A stretch of DNA of 64,000 bases from Piezodorus guildinii (Eukaryota; Arthropoda; Insecta; Hemiptera; Pentatomidae): positions 138,708,951-138,772,950 of the forward strand of contig CM041292.1 of NCBI GenBank assembly GCA_023052935.1, in the 5' to 3' direction. The position numbers and the translations under genes were made by a program. Positions 36,570 to 49,494 of the stretch are shown in pieces (position 1 is the stretch's first letter; every line of letters begins with the position of its first letter). The notes beneath the pieces were generated by a model. That model was given only the letters and a program-made list of their open reading frames with translations. It was not told the origin of the DNA and did no database searches.

Positions 36570-36647
<78 letters not shown>

Positions 36648-37342
36648 TGTTTTTTACAGGTTCTGAAATATTTGTAATATGTTTTATTTTTGATATAAAA
36701 TAATTTGAAATGAGTGAATTGAAAAAAGGTCTCTCTCTACACCTTTAAAAAAATAATGTATTAGGAAATGTGTCAGTACACATTATTAGACCGATTTATA
36801 CCAAAGAGCAGGGCCTGTTAAACTATAATATTCCTCCTGCATCCATTCCTCGAAGAAGTTTGTGGAAAATACTCGAACATCCTTAGATTTCGTCACCTAA
36901 AAAACCTTAACATCCTATTTGTAACAGCCAACCAGAAATAAATGTACATCCTATAAATCCCAACTGTCCAGACAAACCCACTTATTCGTACCTACAGTCT
37001 CATTTAATCTTGACATTTAATCCTGAGAGCTATAGTCTCATTAAATTATTAATCAACTATCATTGTCTTATAGTTCGTATTTATAGTCTCATTTGATCCT
37101 GAAAACCCTTCAAGGTGACTTGAAGGAATTTCTTTTAGATCTGCTAACTTAAATAATATATTGAAGTGCTAATGAACAGTTTCTTCATAAGGCATTATCA
37201 TACCTCACACTCTTACTTGTAGTGCATATTTACTCGTTACATAGTCGTTATTAAATGGTAAATTTCATAATATTTTTTAAATATAAATAAATAACTGGCG
37301 ACACGTCTGAGACTTACGATGTATTGTAACACTTTTACAATT
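36136..37342. other. AT-rich stretch with an (AT)n tract
   Basis: (AT)n at 36572-36643, preceded by an A/G-rich run at 36500-36545. No gene seen. Confidence 0.55.
36572..36643. repeat. (AT)n microsatellite
   Basis: About 72 bp of uninterrupted AT. Confidence 0.95.
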
Positions 37343-37356
37343 ATCGATATGATATG

Positions 37357-37678
37357 AAAAAAAAAATAAAACTGTACCACTACAACCCATGAAGGGTCTT
37401 GGGCTCAGTACATATAGAGATTCGTACTGTTTCTAGGCCAACGGCAGTGCAATGAGGTGAATTAGGCCTTTAGACGCTCAGCCGCCAGATTTTTCCCCAA
37501 TTAATTTGGGTACCCACTTTATAGAGGCTGGGTCTGCCCCAGGAGGGTCTCCATACCCTAGGGTCGCCCCCCGACTGAATTAATAGAATAAATAATTTTT
37601 CTGCCACAGACGGGATTCGAACCCAGGACCCGGAGCACAGCAGACTAGTGCTCTATCCACTAGACCACGCCGCTCCCC
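37357..37678 (-). mobile_element. tRNA-derived SINE
   Basis: About 322 bp on the minus strand. The head carries a good A box (TGGTCTAGTGG, complement of 37658-37668) and B box (GGTTCGAATCC, complement of 37613-37623), which form an internal RNA polymerase III promoter. The body runs through CCAGCCTCTATAAAGTGGGT and GCCGTTGGCCTAGAAACAG and ends in a T-rich tail, not poly(A). It is flanked by ATCGATATGATATG (37343-37356) and ATCAATATGATATG (37679-37692), a 14-bp duplication with one mismatch. Related copies lie at 35.9 and 45.5 kb. Confidence 0.85.
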
Positions 37679-37692
37679 ATCAATATGATATG

Positions 37693-38453
37693 TTGTTGAT
37701 TTAATATTACTTCTAACTTGCATGATGCCTAAGCTACACTGTGAGAACTTCACTTATAGGAAAATATTATGTATGTTCATCCTCGAATGAAATAAATCAA
37801 GCATTGTTGGTAATACTTCATATTATTATTATTATGTGATGAAATGTAATGCCATAATTCCGACATGTCTACATATTTTTGACTCGCCTAAATAAAGCCT
37901 GAAGTCGGTTCATTAGTCGGAAGAGAACGGAACTGTTTAGGAACAAGGTAAGATCAAGGGCTTAAAGTATTCCTAATAATGAATTTCATTAACTTTTTAT
38001 TTTTTATAAAATCTGGAAACATAGACAAGAGTAAATCTAGCAATAACCACATAATACAGTATTACAAAACCTGTCCCAGTAAGAGAGGAAATTATTTTTC
38101 CCGAGAAACTTAACTAAAGTACCAAATAACCAAAGTACCACTTAAAAAGTTACTTTACTTATAAAGTAACGGGTGAAAGATTTATTCAGTCACATTTTAC
38201 AAACGACTTTTATCACGAACTTCGGAAGAAATTCAACACGGAAGTTGAATAACTTCTGGAATCGAAGAGTCGAAAGGTATATTACTTAAAAGTCTCAAAG
38301 AGTTAAGACTCAAGCTCATAAGGAAAAATATGCTTGAATAAACATAAAGCGGTTCGAAATAAGGAGCGGAAACCGAGGTTCAGAAGATTTACCTATATAA
38401 ATAACCTTAAGGGAAAACGTTCCTCTCAATAAAATATATAGCCCGAGTGCATA
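37693..38453. other. AT-rich stretch, nothing recognised
   Basis: No motif, repeat pair or RNA gene noticed. Confidence 0.5.
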
Positions 38454-38780
38454 AATTGAGACGCTGATTTCCAAAAGATACTAAAGGGCATTTTTTTCGA
38501 AATTGATAGTTTGACATATTTGTGTTCTGATGACTCATGTTTCTAACGTATTATAATGTTTTATCTCAATCCGTCATGAGATTATACACAAAAAACATAC
38601 AAAACCTTTAAAAAAGGTGTTTGAAAATTGCGGTTAATTCCAAAATGTGATAAATCTACATTTCACTTCATTTCTAAAAGTACTAAAAACATTCCCTTAC
38701 AAAACGTACTCTATCCTCTGTAAACAGATAACTGGTCCTTTTATTCCCTTTCAAAAGGTACCATATTTCTCATTATACAG
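38454..38780. repeat. Inverted-repeat family C, copy 1
   Basis: Begins AATTGAGACGCTGATTTCC, AAAAGATACTAAAGG and ends near CAAAAGGTACC. Same leading motif and following words (GACATATTTGT) as the copy at 39843. The right end is degraded. Confidence 0.5.
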
Positions 38781-38889
38781 CAGAAGCACCTAGCCCTAAT
38801 AAATTATTATTAATTTCTTGTTTTCTTCATTTTTGTTGGTTCATTCAGGCTGAAATACGTGTTGTATTGAATCAACACTATTATTTTGA

Positions 38890-39470
38890 TGAATGGTTTT
38901 GATCTAATTGTTGGCCACAAACAGAGGCTACTTTATCTGTCAAGCAGGTCAATGAGCAGGAAAACAGAAGTCGCTCTGCACAAAATATTGATACGCCTTA
39001 CAAGTCCTTACATATGGAGCGGAGACATGGATCATGGCCAAGGAGATGAATTAGAGGTTGGCCGCATTAGAGCGAAGGATACTCAGAAATATTTTTGGAC
39101 CGTTGTTGCTTTGTGGAGAGTTTGGTTTGGTTGGAGAGTGGAGGAAAAGGAAAAATTAAGTGGTTTAGAATCTCTTTGGAGAGCCTGTCGTTAAGTGCGT
39201 AATCAAGCGATATCGCCTAAGATGGTCTGGATATGTGGCCAGGGTGGAGGAACACGAAACTCCTAAAAGATTATTGACGGAGATAGTCCATTGCCGGAAG
39301 AGAGTTGGCCGCCCCCACCTTCGATGAACTAACTGTGTGGCAGCGGATGCGAGGAGTTTGGGAGTCCACAACACAAGGCTGCAGCACAGGACAGAAACTT
39401 CTGGAGGTTTCTGGTTGAGGAGGCCTGGACGCGAAAACGTGTTGTTGTGCAAAACAAATAATAACGGTTT
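38890..39470 (+). pseudogene. Decayed LINE, RT C-terminal end
   Basis: Fragments in two or three frames: about 39000 reads YGAETWIMAKE, then about 39195 IKRYRLRWSGYVARVEEHET and PKRLLTEIVHCRKRVGRPHL, matching the C-terminal region of RTE-type LINE polyproteins (YGAETW, RLRWAGHVAR, GRPxxRW). An internal TAG breaks it. It differs from the two RTE families described above, so it is a third lineage. Confidence 0.65.
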
Positions 39471-39839
39471 TACCTGAAAATCTGTTTTCAGTTTTTTCAT
39501 AATATTTCTTCTCACAGCCACATACATTATTTATTTATCAGTGTCAATAGTTATATATTGTTTACACGTAGTTAGTGATATAAATATATTTGCTAAATTC
39601 ACAAAAATAGTAAACAAAATTTTAAAACAAATTTCACAATTTCTTATTAGAGTGTCATAAATAAATAAAAGGTCCTTTGAATATTCGCTTAAATAATTTC
39701 ATAAATAAATATTCGCTTTCTTTATGAAGAATAAACAATAACATGTAGTTAACTAAAGGAAAAGATATTATTCAGAGAAGAAGGAAATATACAGACGTTA
39801 GTTATCAGTGATGTATGAAGAAGTTTAATGCTAAAGAGA

Positions 39840-40233
39840 CAATTGAGACGTTGATTTCCAAAAGGTACTAAAGGACATTTTTTACGAAATTGATTTTTTT
39901 ACATATTTGTATTCTCATCATTTAGTTTTATATAAATATTCAATTTGATGTTATCTAATGAATTCTCAAGTCCTTAAAAAACGCGATTTAGAAATGCGGT
40001 CATTTTCCAAAAGTACTAATTACGCATTTATTATCGTTCCAAATCATTCTAAAAAAAATCATTTCATAACTTTAATATGATGTTATTACTTTAGTAAAAA
40101 AATTATTCTAAATTTTGAGGCAAAAAGACCCAAATTAGCTAGTTGAATAATAAAGTAATGAGAGATTTTAGCGCTTCCTGTAAAATTTCCTAGAATGGAT
40201 ACAGTACCTTTTGGAAATCAACGCCTCAATTAC
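39840..40233. repeat. Inverted-repeat family C, copy 2 (MITE-like)
   Basis: Left end AATTGAGACGTTGATTTCC then AAAAGGTACTAAAGG; right end CAGTACCTTTTGGAAATCAA then CGCCTCAATTA. The ends are inverted repeats of about 30 bp. About 390 bp with no coding capacity, which fits a MITE. Confidence 0.65.
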
Positions 40234-40496
40234 ATTACCAACTGTTATTCACGTTTCATTCCAAAAGGTAGTACATATACACATATTATGTTGTTAAAGA
40301 GTCATGAAAAAAACGAAATAATTTTCAAAATTAAGTTATTAACACAGTAAAAAATCAACTTTAGATTTTAATAAAAAAATAAAATAAAAATCAAGTAAAT
40401 TGGTCCAATAACAAATAAATGACATATTTTTGCGTTTTCTCTAAAATTATTTAAAGTGAATATAGTACCTATTTGGAAATCAAAGTCTCAATTGAC
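40234..40496. repeat. Inverted-repeat family C, copy 3, partial
   Basis: Contains TTCCAAAAGGTAGTAC near 40259 and closes with AGTACCTATTTGGAAATCAA then AGTCTCAATTGA. The left end is truncated. It directly follows copy 2. Confidence 0.5.
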
Positions 40497-41360
40497 CTCA
40501 AGGCATTTTTAAATGAAACCTCTTCTCCACAAAATTAACATTATCTTCTGTCGAAATAAAATAAGTGTTTGTAATATTGGAGATAAAAATAAATAAATCT
40601 CCAACTTTGCGAGAAAAAAAAATATATAATTTTCTATACAAATTTGTATGACGGTTAAAATTTATTACAAAGGTTTTTAATAATCACAAATTTATATTTA
40701 CCTTTTTATTTCAATAGTTTGATCTTATGGTTTTTATTCTCAATTTTATTTTGTAAGTATTTTTATCTAATTGCAATAATCATCATTATTACTTTTTATT
40801 TTATTTAATATATAAAAAAAATTACTTTTTAACTTAAACATATGGAATGAATCTGGTTGAGTGGGTGGTCGGACGCATTTTTCTCCAATGATAAACCTGT
40901 AAACATTCGGAAACACAGCGATTTCTCGTCCGGCCTCCTTTAACGATCGATACGGGAGATACTATTTCTGCAAATCATTCCATAAGGTAGGAGTATCCGT
41001 TATTTCCGATCGGTTATTTTTTCCCCAAGATCGGTATATTATATCAATAATGTATTTTTAAGGTCCCTGCATTGGAAGGGGTGTTGTTGCCAAGCTCAGC
41101 CTTTTCCAGTTCTTCGAGTGTGGTTTCTTAAAACACCTTAATGTGTTTGACATAGTGCAGTTGCAAATCGACGACTTCCTTTCTCAGAGAGCTCGGCTTT
41201 CTGCTGGATATTATCTGAAAGCTTCTAGGTACTCTCTTGTGAAAGGAATGTTTTTCTGTAGCCCTGGGTCTCTTATTTGTCGTTCCTCAACCCATTTTTA
41301 TATGCTGAATACAGCCGTTCGATGTAGCGGATAAGGGACCTCTTTAAAAAGTGCTTTACT

Positions 41361-41433
<73 letters not shown>

Positions 41434-42974
41434 TTACATATAATTTATTGTTTATAAATATGCTGTACCAAAATATATACCGCTGATTCGTATGATTTGG
41501 GAATGTGGCGTTCAATCTTTGAAGTTTCTTGATTTTCCAGATCCTACGAGAAACGGGTTTGTGCATACGAGTATTTGACCTCTAAACCCTTAAATCTCTA
41601 ACTATTGATTTTTTCCGGAGAATAGGGAAGGATTTCGTTTTAAAAAGAAAGATCTACAACTGTTATTTACTCAAAATAGTCTTTGCTAATTATCGTCAAG
41701 TATCCACTTTTCATCGCAAGTAACAATTCTAGATAGAAAAGGGTATTTTTTGTTTCGGCAAAGAAGTGTAACAGCACATACTTCATAACGCTGTTATTTT
41801 TTTGAGAGGGGAGGCCCTTTGATGATAGATAGATAGAGTAATGTTTATTACACAATATATGTACATCATTACTTTACATTTTTTTTATAACATTATTAGG
41901 GCTTATTCATACTTGACCAGTGGAGGTACGAAGTGTCCCTGAGTCATGAAACTTGTGTCTCCAGAAGTCTTAACGACTGAACTCAACACATCCGTAACAG
42001 GAATTGTTAGTCCTTTGATGAGTGTGGAACTTAACTGATCAAGCTTTTTATCTTGAGTTGATCATCGACGGTCAAGACTGGTTCATTTCAAACCAGCTAA
42101 TGCTAAAGAGTTATGCTAACCTCGTTCGGACGTCGATTAATAAGTGTTGACATTTATACAAATGAATAATCCAGGAAACCAAAACAGTTTGTTAAAGAGT
42201 GCTCTTCTAAATTAAACTCAAAATCCTGCATTATTTTTGGACAACCAAGGAATCTGTTATAAGCTGAGACGGAATATTAATAACAAATTAATAATATAAT
42301 ACCAAAACGTTTGTTTTTCATCCAAGGGTTGTTTTTTCTTAAAATAATTAATTATACTGAATATAAAAACTAAAAAAATGGCAAATATGACGTGTTTATG
42401 AATGAAGTACCAGTACAAGTCCAATATTTCATGCGAATAATATCGACAAGATTCTAAGAAACGAAGAAGATTGCTAATTTTACACCCAACATTAATCTGT
42501 TTTTATAATACAAGATATGAAATTAGAAACGGTCTGGTTCGATACAGAGGAATCTATAAAGGTTGGTTTAATATAAACCATAGAGATATGATTTGATTTT
42601 ATGTATTTTTTAAAACTAAAATCTTTATTACTTACAATTTTTTTGGAGAAAGAAATCCCTAAAAAGGTCACAAAAAAAAAGCTTTTAATACTGTATTGAT
42701 TATATTTTTTTTTTTAAAGAAAGAAAAACATTATAAAAACTAAAAAAAAAAAAAAAAATCATCTCTCGCTCCTTCACATCCATGCTATAAATCATTAAAT
42801 AATTTAACTTTGTATATAAGAATAGAATTAATGAAATCTTTAAAATAAGATAATCGTTTTAGAATAACATGCCTGGGTAGAATCTACAACTTAGTTCAGC
42901 AACTCAACTTTCATATATTGAAAATCTATCCAAGTAATATCAGTTTAACTTTAACTTATACTGTATTAACACAG
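40497..42974. other. AT-rich stretch, nothing recognised
   Basis: Holds the (AT)n at 41360-41432 and a small (GATA)n at 41823-41838. No domain in small frames near 41143 or 41273. Confidence 0.5.
41360..41432. repeat. (AT)n microsatellite with one TT junction
   Basis: About 73 bp of AT broken once near 41391 by a phase change. Confidence 0.95.
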
Positions 42975-43240
42975 TAATATGATTATCATCAGGGGAAACC
43001 TGTGGCCAGCAGAACAGCTGGCCAAGCCTTCCAAATCAAAGCCAAAAGTCACAGGTGGAAGATTTTTTAATGGGAGTAAAAAAATCCTTAGTTTTGCTGT
43101 TTTTGGGTGGTGGTACCGAGTCTGTGTGATGTCAGGTACTCGTTAAAGATCGCTACCCTAACTAAACCTGGATAGCTAAAATTTAGGACTCCCATTGCAG
43201 CATCGTCCGATTAGCCACAGTAGCATAAAGTGACGTTAAA
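42975..43240. repeat. Possible repeat, GC-richer island
   Basis: About 265 bp clearly less AT-rich than its surroundings, starting GGGGAAACCTGTGGCCAGCA, with an inverted word pair GGCCAGCAGAACAGCTGGCC near the start, and ending in ATGAATAAAC. It resembles a SINE or LINE 3' UTR but I find no second copy in the window. Confidence 0.3.
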
Positions 43241-43566
43241 TGAATAAACAACAAAAATGAGCACTTATAAAAAAATGATTGAGTTGGCTTTGTTTGTTAT
43301 TCCGTTCAGCAATACCGGTTAGGTATACCCTACCCCGTGACCAATCTCAGCAGCATTCTAAAGCCATGAAAAATATCTGTTTTTTAACAATGGGAGAGCA
43401 TAAATAAATATGATTCTTCATATTTTTCTGAAATTAACATAATAAATAACTCAAACATTGAAAGAGAAAAATTGAAAGAAATTATGATTTTTTAAGTAAT
43501 ATGATGTAGGCAACAAACAATGTGAATTCATTTTTTAAACTGAAATTTTTAATTTACTAAAAGTTG

Positions 43567-43649
<83 letters not shown>

Positions 43650-44804
43650 CTTGAGTTTCTATGAAAAAATTATTTTAGATTAAATAATATAACAAGATAT
43701 ATTATTGTATCTATTTAATAACAACTTTTAAACCATCTAATTACTATAATTGTACAAGTTTATCAGCCCTCGCCTACTTAATAAATGTAATAACCTTTGT
43801 ATGTCAGATAAATGTTTTTCTGAATATTTAGCTTTCTAAAGCTATATCATTCATTTTATTATTATTCCTATTTCTAGAAAAAAATCGTATTTAATCTGCA
43901 AAATATTTCTTAACTTTCTTCTTTGATTATTTATTAAGGTCTTTCATATTTCATGTATAACCGATTTTTATATCCAACAACAAGTAATTATTATAATTAA
44001 TATTAATAAATTGGAAAAAAAAAATGGTAGTCATAGGGACTGCCGATAGAAATGAAAACTCTTTTGTTTCTCTTATTCTCGATTAACAATGGAAATTTGT
44101 TGAAGAGTACATTTGTAAAAGTAGCTTATGTTGAGAATGCATGTTTTGTTATCATTGTTTCATTTAATTGTTATTATTGTTTCGTTTAATTTTAAGACAT
44201 CATCAACTCGTAGAAATATACCATCGTAATCTGGCTGTAGACTGTATGGGTTGGTAGTACACATAGCACATTTTTTTTAATGGACCTACCACTTGCATCA
44301 TGGAAATTCGTAAATTTAGGAATATTGCTTTTTTTTTTTGCTGTCTTTTCCTCTATAGGACGCTTAATTTTCTCTTTCTCCACAACCGTTATTGTTAATT
44401 TGTTAGTTGATGTAGAAATTTGTTGATTAGGCTATAGCATTATGTTTCTTCGTATCCTTACATAGCTTACACCTGATGATATATTTTTAATTTTTCTCCT
44501 TTGAATCAAAAATCACAAATACAACAGGATTTTTTACTCAAAGGGGATCTTTTCTCTTTATTATTTATATTTAATTTTATGAAAAGTGAAGATATTTTTC
44601 TTCATAGTTTGAGTTCAACTATCAAAGGTTAACATTCAAACACATAACCTTCTAGACTGAGTTCTAATAGTTCAAAAGTAATCATTAATGGGGAGACATA
44701 TAAAGAAACGTATGTAGGTTTGTAGCATTGGTAAATCTGCAACACCGAGATAACCTCAGTTTCTCTTATATATATATTGAGCTTAATTTAAATCTATATC
44801 ATTA
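43241..44804. other. AT-rich stretch with an (AT)n tract
   Basis: (AT)n at 43571-43650. No gene recognised. Confidence 0.5.
43571..43650. repeat. (AT)n microsatellite
   Basis: About 80 bp with one phase break near 43620. Confidence 0.95.
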
Positions 44805-44945
44805 AAATATATATATATTTATTGGTATTTACAACTGTATAATAAAATACATTTAGTAAATGTGATACAAGATAAGTTGACATGATTCATATGTAGGGAT
44901 ACTACCCATTGGCAGCTCCCCAACATATCATTAAAATTAATTTAA
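44805..44945 (-). repeat. Jockey-like LINE 3' end, short copy
   Basis: TTTATTGGTATTTACAACTG then TATAATAAAATACAT, and CCCATTGGCAGCTCC further on, match the 3' UTRs at 19.4 and 31.6 kb. Only about 140 bp remain. Confidence 0.6.
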
Positions 44946-45459
44946 TTTCCAAATGTCATAATTATATGCTTATATGATCAAAATATTCTTTCCAATTTCG
45001 TTTTACTACAAATTAAATATTGAAAATAAGATCATCATGATTTTGCTTTGTATGTTTAAATATTTTCAAGCTAAGTGATGTTTTAATAATATTTATAAAG
45101 ATCGTTATTTTAGTGTCAAGAGAATTAAGATATTAATTATATTAACTTTATATACAGTAAGAGGTAAGTTCTAAGAAAATAATAATACAAAATAAGAGAT
45201 AAGTTTATCTATCATGTCTTTTCTGATTTCATTTGCAACTTATTTTAATTCAATTAAATAGTGAAGTAACTATTTTATAAATATCAATATTTTTTTACCG
45301 ATATTACCCCGGTATCGATAACGTTCAAGGAAAATGATATCGATAACCTAGGACATGTGGCGTCAAGCACGCTGTTAACGCGAATCGTCACCTGAAATCA
45401 AAGGTATTCCACCTGTCCAAAATCACTTACCGCGCCTAAAGTTATCAATATAAAAAACC
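44946..45459. other. AT-rich stretch, nothing recognised
   Basis: Nothing supported apart from the edges of neighbouring repeats. Confidence 0.5.
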
Positions 45460-45622
45460 AGTACCTTTACAATCTATGAAGGGTCTTGGGCTCTGTTCAT
45501 ATAGAAATTTAAACTGTTTCTAGGCAAATGGCCGTGCAATGAGGTTATTAGTTCGAGATCACTCTTAGCCACCAGGTTTTTCCCCATTTTTGGGTAACCC
45601 TAGGAGGGTCTCCATACCCCAA
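45460..45622 (-). repeat. SINE body, 5'-truncated
   Basis: Aligns with the SINE at 37.4 kb: AAGGGTCTTGGGCTC, GTTTCTAGGCAAATGGC, AGGAGGGTCTCCATACCC. The tRNA head and part of the body are missing; it is cut off where LINE RNase H sequence begins. Confidence 0.65.
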
Positions 45623-46045
45623 GGTGGATTTCCATTGGCTACCACACCACTGTCGTGCCCATGGAAATAAAGTGGCTGACAAGCTTGCAAAAGAAGGTGC
45701 AACTTCAGAAAAGTCGGAGAATCAAATCGTAAAGCTAATCCCATTGTATATCAAAATTCTATCCTAGGGCTAGGGAAGAAGTTAAGAGGGTAAACCATGC
45801 TCTACTAATGGATTCCCTAAGGATAAATATAATCAACAAGCACTTGGCCATAATGGTTATCGAGAATAATCGGATACCTTAAGGTTTGCCGAGAAGAAAT
45901 GCTGTTGTATAGTTCCGAATGTTTACCTTACTGACTGTGTGATAAGATATGTGAAATGGATGCAGCGCATCTAGAAGCAGACAATAAGAGCCGAAACCCA
46001 ATCAAGTCGGAGTGGTACTGGCTACCAGATCCCATACGGCGGAAG
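45623..46045 (+). pseudogene. LINE RNase H remnant and 3' UTR
   Basis: WLPHHCRAHGNKVADKLAKE followed by GATSEK is the C-terminal RNase H signature of R1/I/LOA-type LINEs (HxGxxGNExAD) with the first glycine and the E changed. Frame breaks and stops follow within about 110 bp. The rest, to about 46045, is probably the RT C-terminal tail and 3' UTR. Confidence 0.65.
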
Positions 46046-48572
46046 CCGAAATAGATATGGATAAATAAAAAACCAAAACAAACAATAAATGTGCACATTA
46101 ATTTTGTCAAAAACATTAATTATAAATATTATATTATATTCATTAACGTAATTTACAACAGAGGTAAGGAAGGATATTTAAGGGTAAACACCAAACCAGA
46201 TCGGAGAATAGCAATTCCATTACGAGGCTAGTGATTAGGGATATAGCCCATCCCTTTAATTCTGATGATTTAGTATAATTAATTATTTAATGGTAATCAT
46301 TAATTAGTTAGATCTAGCGTGCGGAAAGATTTCATATTTAATTGATTTCAATACTAAACTGATTAGTTCATCTTTGATTCTGTGTAAATCATTTTTAATT
46401 TCAATAACCCAATATGAAATACTATAAAGAGAAAAACTTTTGGTTTTGCAAATGTTTATTTGAAGTGACGTTACATCAATTCACATTAGATGAAGTAAAT
46501 AATGTTAAAATACAAACTATGAAAGAAGGTACGATCATATAAAAAGTTTTTTTTCTCAAATTAAAAACGCCTTTCTGGAAACAAAGGTAGTAATATTAAT
46601 GTATGAAACGCAGATAAAAAAAAAAAAAAAAGAACAAATGAGGTCCGAGAAGTAAATGGATCATAACGAAAATTCTATGAACTCAAGTTATTATTTTAAT
46701 TAATAATTTTTAAATATCAGATAGTTTCCAGGTAATCCACAGAATCATATAAAAACGTATAAGGAAGTCAATTAATTAATACCCTGTATTAAATAAAAAA
46801 TCCAATAGGAACAGAGCTTTTATGGTTATCATATTCTTTATGAATACTTGTTCAACCAGCAATTATTAAAAGACATGTAAAAATTCCTACGAAGCTCCAC
46901 AGGTTCTGTTTACTCAGTACGAACGATAGTTGAAAGGGTGCTGTATTATTCAACGGAGAATAGGCGACTCTTGTGAAATATTCAAACGGTTTCACAGTAA
47001 ACTATAAGTGTATAATTCTTCTGCCGAATATCAAGTACCGAGGTTAAATATTTATTATTCTTGAGAAAAGACTGAGCCCGTCGATACAGGCAGTAGTAAG
47101 AAGTGGGTCATAAATATGACAAGAATAAAAGAGAATTGACCTAATTCGTTTCTAATTTAATTTTTGTTCGAGGAATTTTCATCTATTCAGCAATCTATTG
47201 TTTCCAAGAGGTGACTGAATTTTTAAATACACTAAGAATTGTCAAGAATAGATCGAAACCAAACACTACTAACCCAACAGTACACATCGGGGTGTTAATA
47301 CTCCAAATCGTGACTCCTTGTATAGCTTAAGCATCTTACAAAATCATACAAGTAATATTCCACTGTTGCAATTACATGTCATTCATAAAAAACTTAAACG
47401 TGTTTGAATATATTTATTGAATTTGAATATTCAATAGTCACCAGGTCTCACTAAAATATCGAGCACTTGCCATGACGATCTTTCTTAATTGTTTTAAAAG
47501 TCAGAAAACAAATAAGATAAAACACACTGAAAATGCTTTACTTTCTATCTGTAATTTATACAAACCTTGCTTTCATACCGAAACATTTATAAAAGTACAT
47601 TTAAAGAAGAAATAGAATATTTTTATAAAGTAGATAATTTGGTAAAATTAGTTTAAAACAGGTTTTAGCCTGTCATTTAAACTAGTCTAATCAGTTTTAA
47701 TACTAGCTTTAAAATAATAATAACAAAATAAAAACAGAATATTATTTTTCTAGGCAACAGAATAAACTTCAATAGAACATTGTTGTAGCAGCGACTTAAA
47801 ATTTCAGTTCAAATTTGAATTTAGAAACGAAATCATCATAAAGATAGTAGATGTAAAGAAGAAGAAACAAACGATACTTAAACTACAAGTATGAAGAAAC
47901 AGTTATTTAGGTATATTATTATTTTTTTAACATATATTTTTTGTTTTTATACTTTATTAATAATTAGCATAGGAAAATAAAGAAAAAACAATAAAATAAT
48001 CTTAAATATATTTGTACTTATTACATATATATTTATTTAATTCTTATTATATTTCATTTATTGTATCTGCAGTATTCTCGTATTACATTATATTATTATC
48101 TTTATTAGCGAATAATTTAAGTTATAACAATCTTAAAGGCTTGCTCTCAGCGATTTTGTTAAACGGTATTTATCTATTATTAGTTGAAATCTTCAGCACT
48201 GCTCAGTTTTGTTTTATTTTGAATGGTGTTCAGCACAACTCAAATGTTGGTTAGGGGTGTTTAGGGATAAGATTAGCCAGTGCTATGTCTGATACGAAGT
48301 CTCGCTAGGGCAATTTCCTGCCAGCGGTTACTCCGTAATGATGTATCCCAAGCAGAAAGTCATGTCTCTTTTTTTTTTAATTTATACGTGTTAGCAAATT
48401 CTGAGTTCTGGTTTGACCACATTTGCTCCATGGTTAAGGAGATTCTTAATTTTAGGTAATTCCTGATATGTTTCTTAATGTACGTGGGTTTGTTTACGCT
48501 GAGCTAACCGTGGAAGATTGAAATGATTTCCAAATGATAACTCAAATGCAGGGTGGTTCAGTTAAAGAAATT
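46046..48572. other. AT-rich stretch, nothing recognised
   Basis: 2.5 kb without coding motif, microsatellite or paired repeats that I could see. Confidence 0.45.
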
Positions 48573-49128
48573 AGTGTACTGTAAATACTTAAAAAATTAA
48601 AGTAAACGACGTATCACAATACATTTATTAAACTAAAAATACATATACACAACATAAGAAATAAAATTAACCTAATATAACTGATATAAGATACAAGATT
48701 AACCTACTTAAACAGGTGTGAGAAAATAAAGGAAACCAGAATTAAAGACAATTATCAATGAAGATAGAAATAAATTAAAATAACAATATAGGTTGAAGAT
48801 AGGTTATAGTCACGTAAACAAAATCCAGTTGATAGTTGAGAATTGAACAAATCTACCGCAGGGCTGCTCTTCCAAGTTCCAAAGGGGGGTCGATGACAAG
48901 ACGAAGAACGCAGTTCGTGAACAAATACGTTTGCAAACGTTCATAGTTCGTTCAGAGTAGATTTGGGTATATATATATGGCACAGTCTCACCGCACAGAT
49001 GTTATCTCAACACTAGACTGCCTCGGATCAGTAATAAAACAATTGAAATACGAAAGTTGCCTGCTATCTTTCTCTTCTATTCGTTTCCACGTTTGTAGCG
49101 AAATATTTTTATAATTCTATTTACAACA
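48573..49128 (+). repeat. Possible solo LTR
   Basis: Starts near TGTAAATA (48577) and ends near TATTTACA, an inverted 8-bp pair. It contains GGGTATATATATATGGC (TATA-like, about 48965) followed by CAGTCTCACCGCACAGATG, then AATAAAAC, then a pyrimidine-rich CTTTCTCTTCTATTCG stretch, the order expected of U3-R-U5. No target duplication found, so the call is tentative. Confidence 0.3.
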
Positions 49129-49494
49129 ACTATTTCATAAACAACTATACTATAAAAACTATAAAATAAAGATAAATACAAAAAATGATCTAACGATAAA
49201 TATCATAACAATGATGAAGTTTCTAATTTTCAATTAATAACATACGGCATGAACAGGGGTGGATTTGTAAGTTGGATGTGGCAGCTTCTTTTGCAACCCT
49301 GATCGCTAGGATGGAATCAACAAGTTCTTTGTTTAGTATTTTTATTTATAACTCCACATTTTCAGATCTTATAAATTATCAATTGTTGATGGCATAATAT
49401 GTAGGCTCTTGAGGACAGATATGGGATCGGTGTATAAAATAATCTTTGACTGTTTATGTGACATCATAAAGAGTATTGCATTTTAAAATAAAAA

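Noticed and set aside
37602..37678. Functional tRNA gene
   Set aside because: A and B boxes are good but the acceptor ends do not pair, and the unit continues into a SINE body with target duplications.
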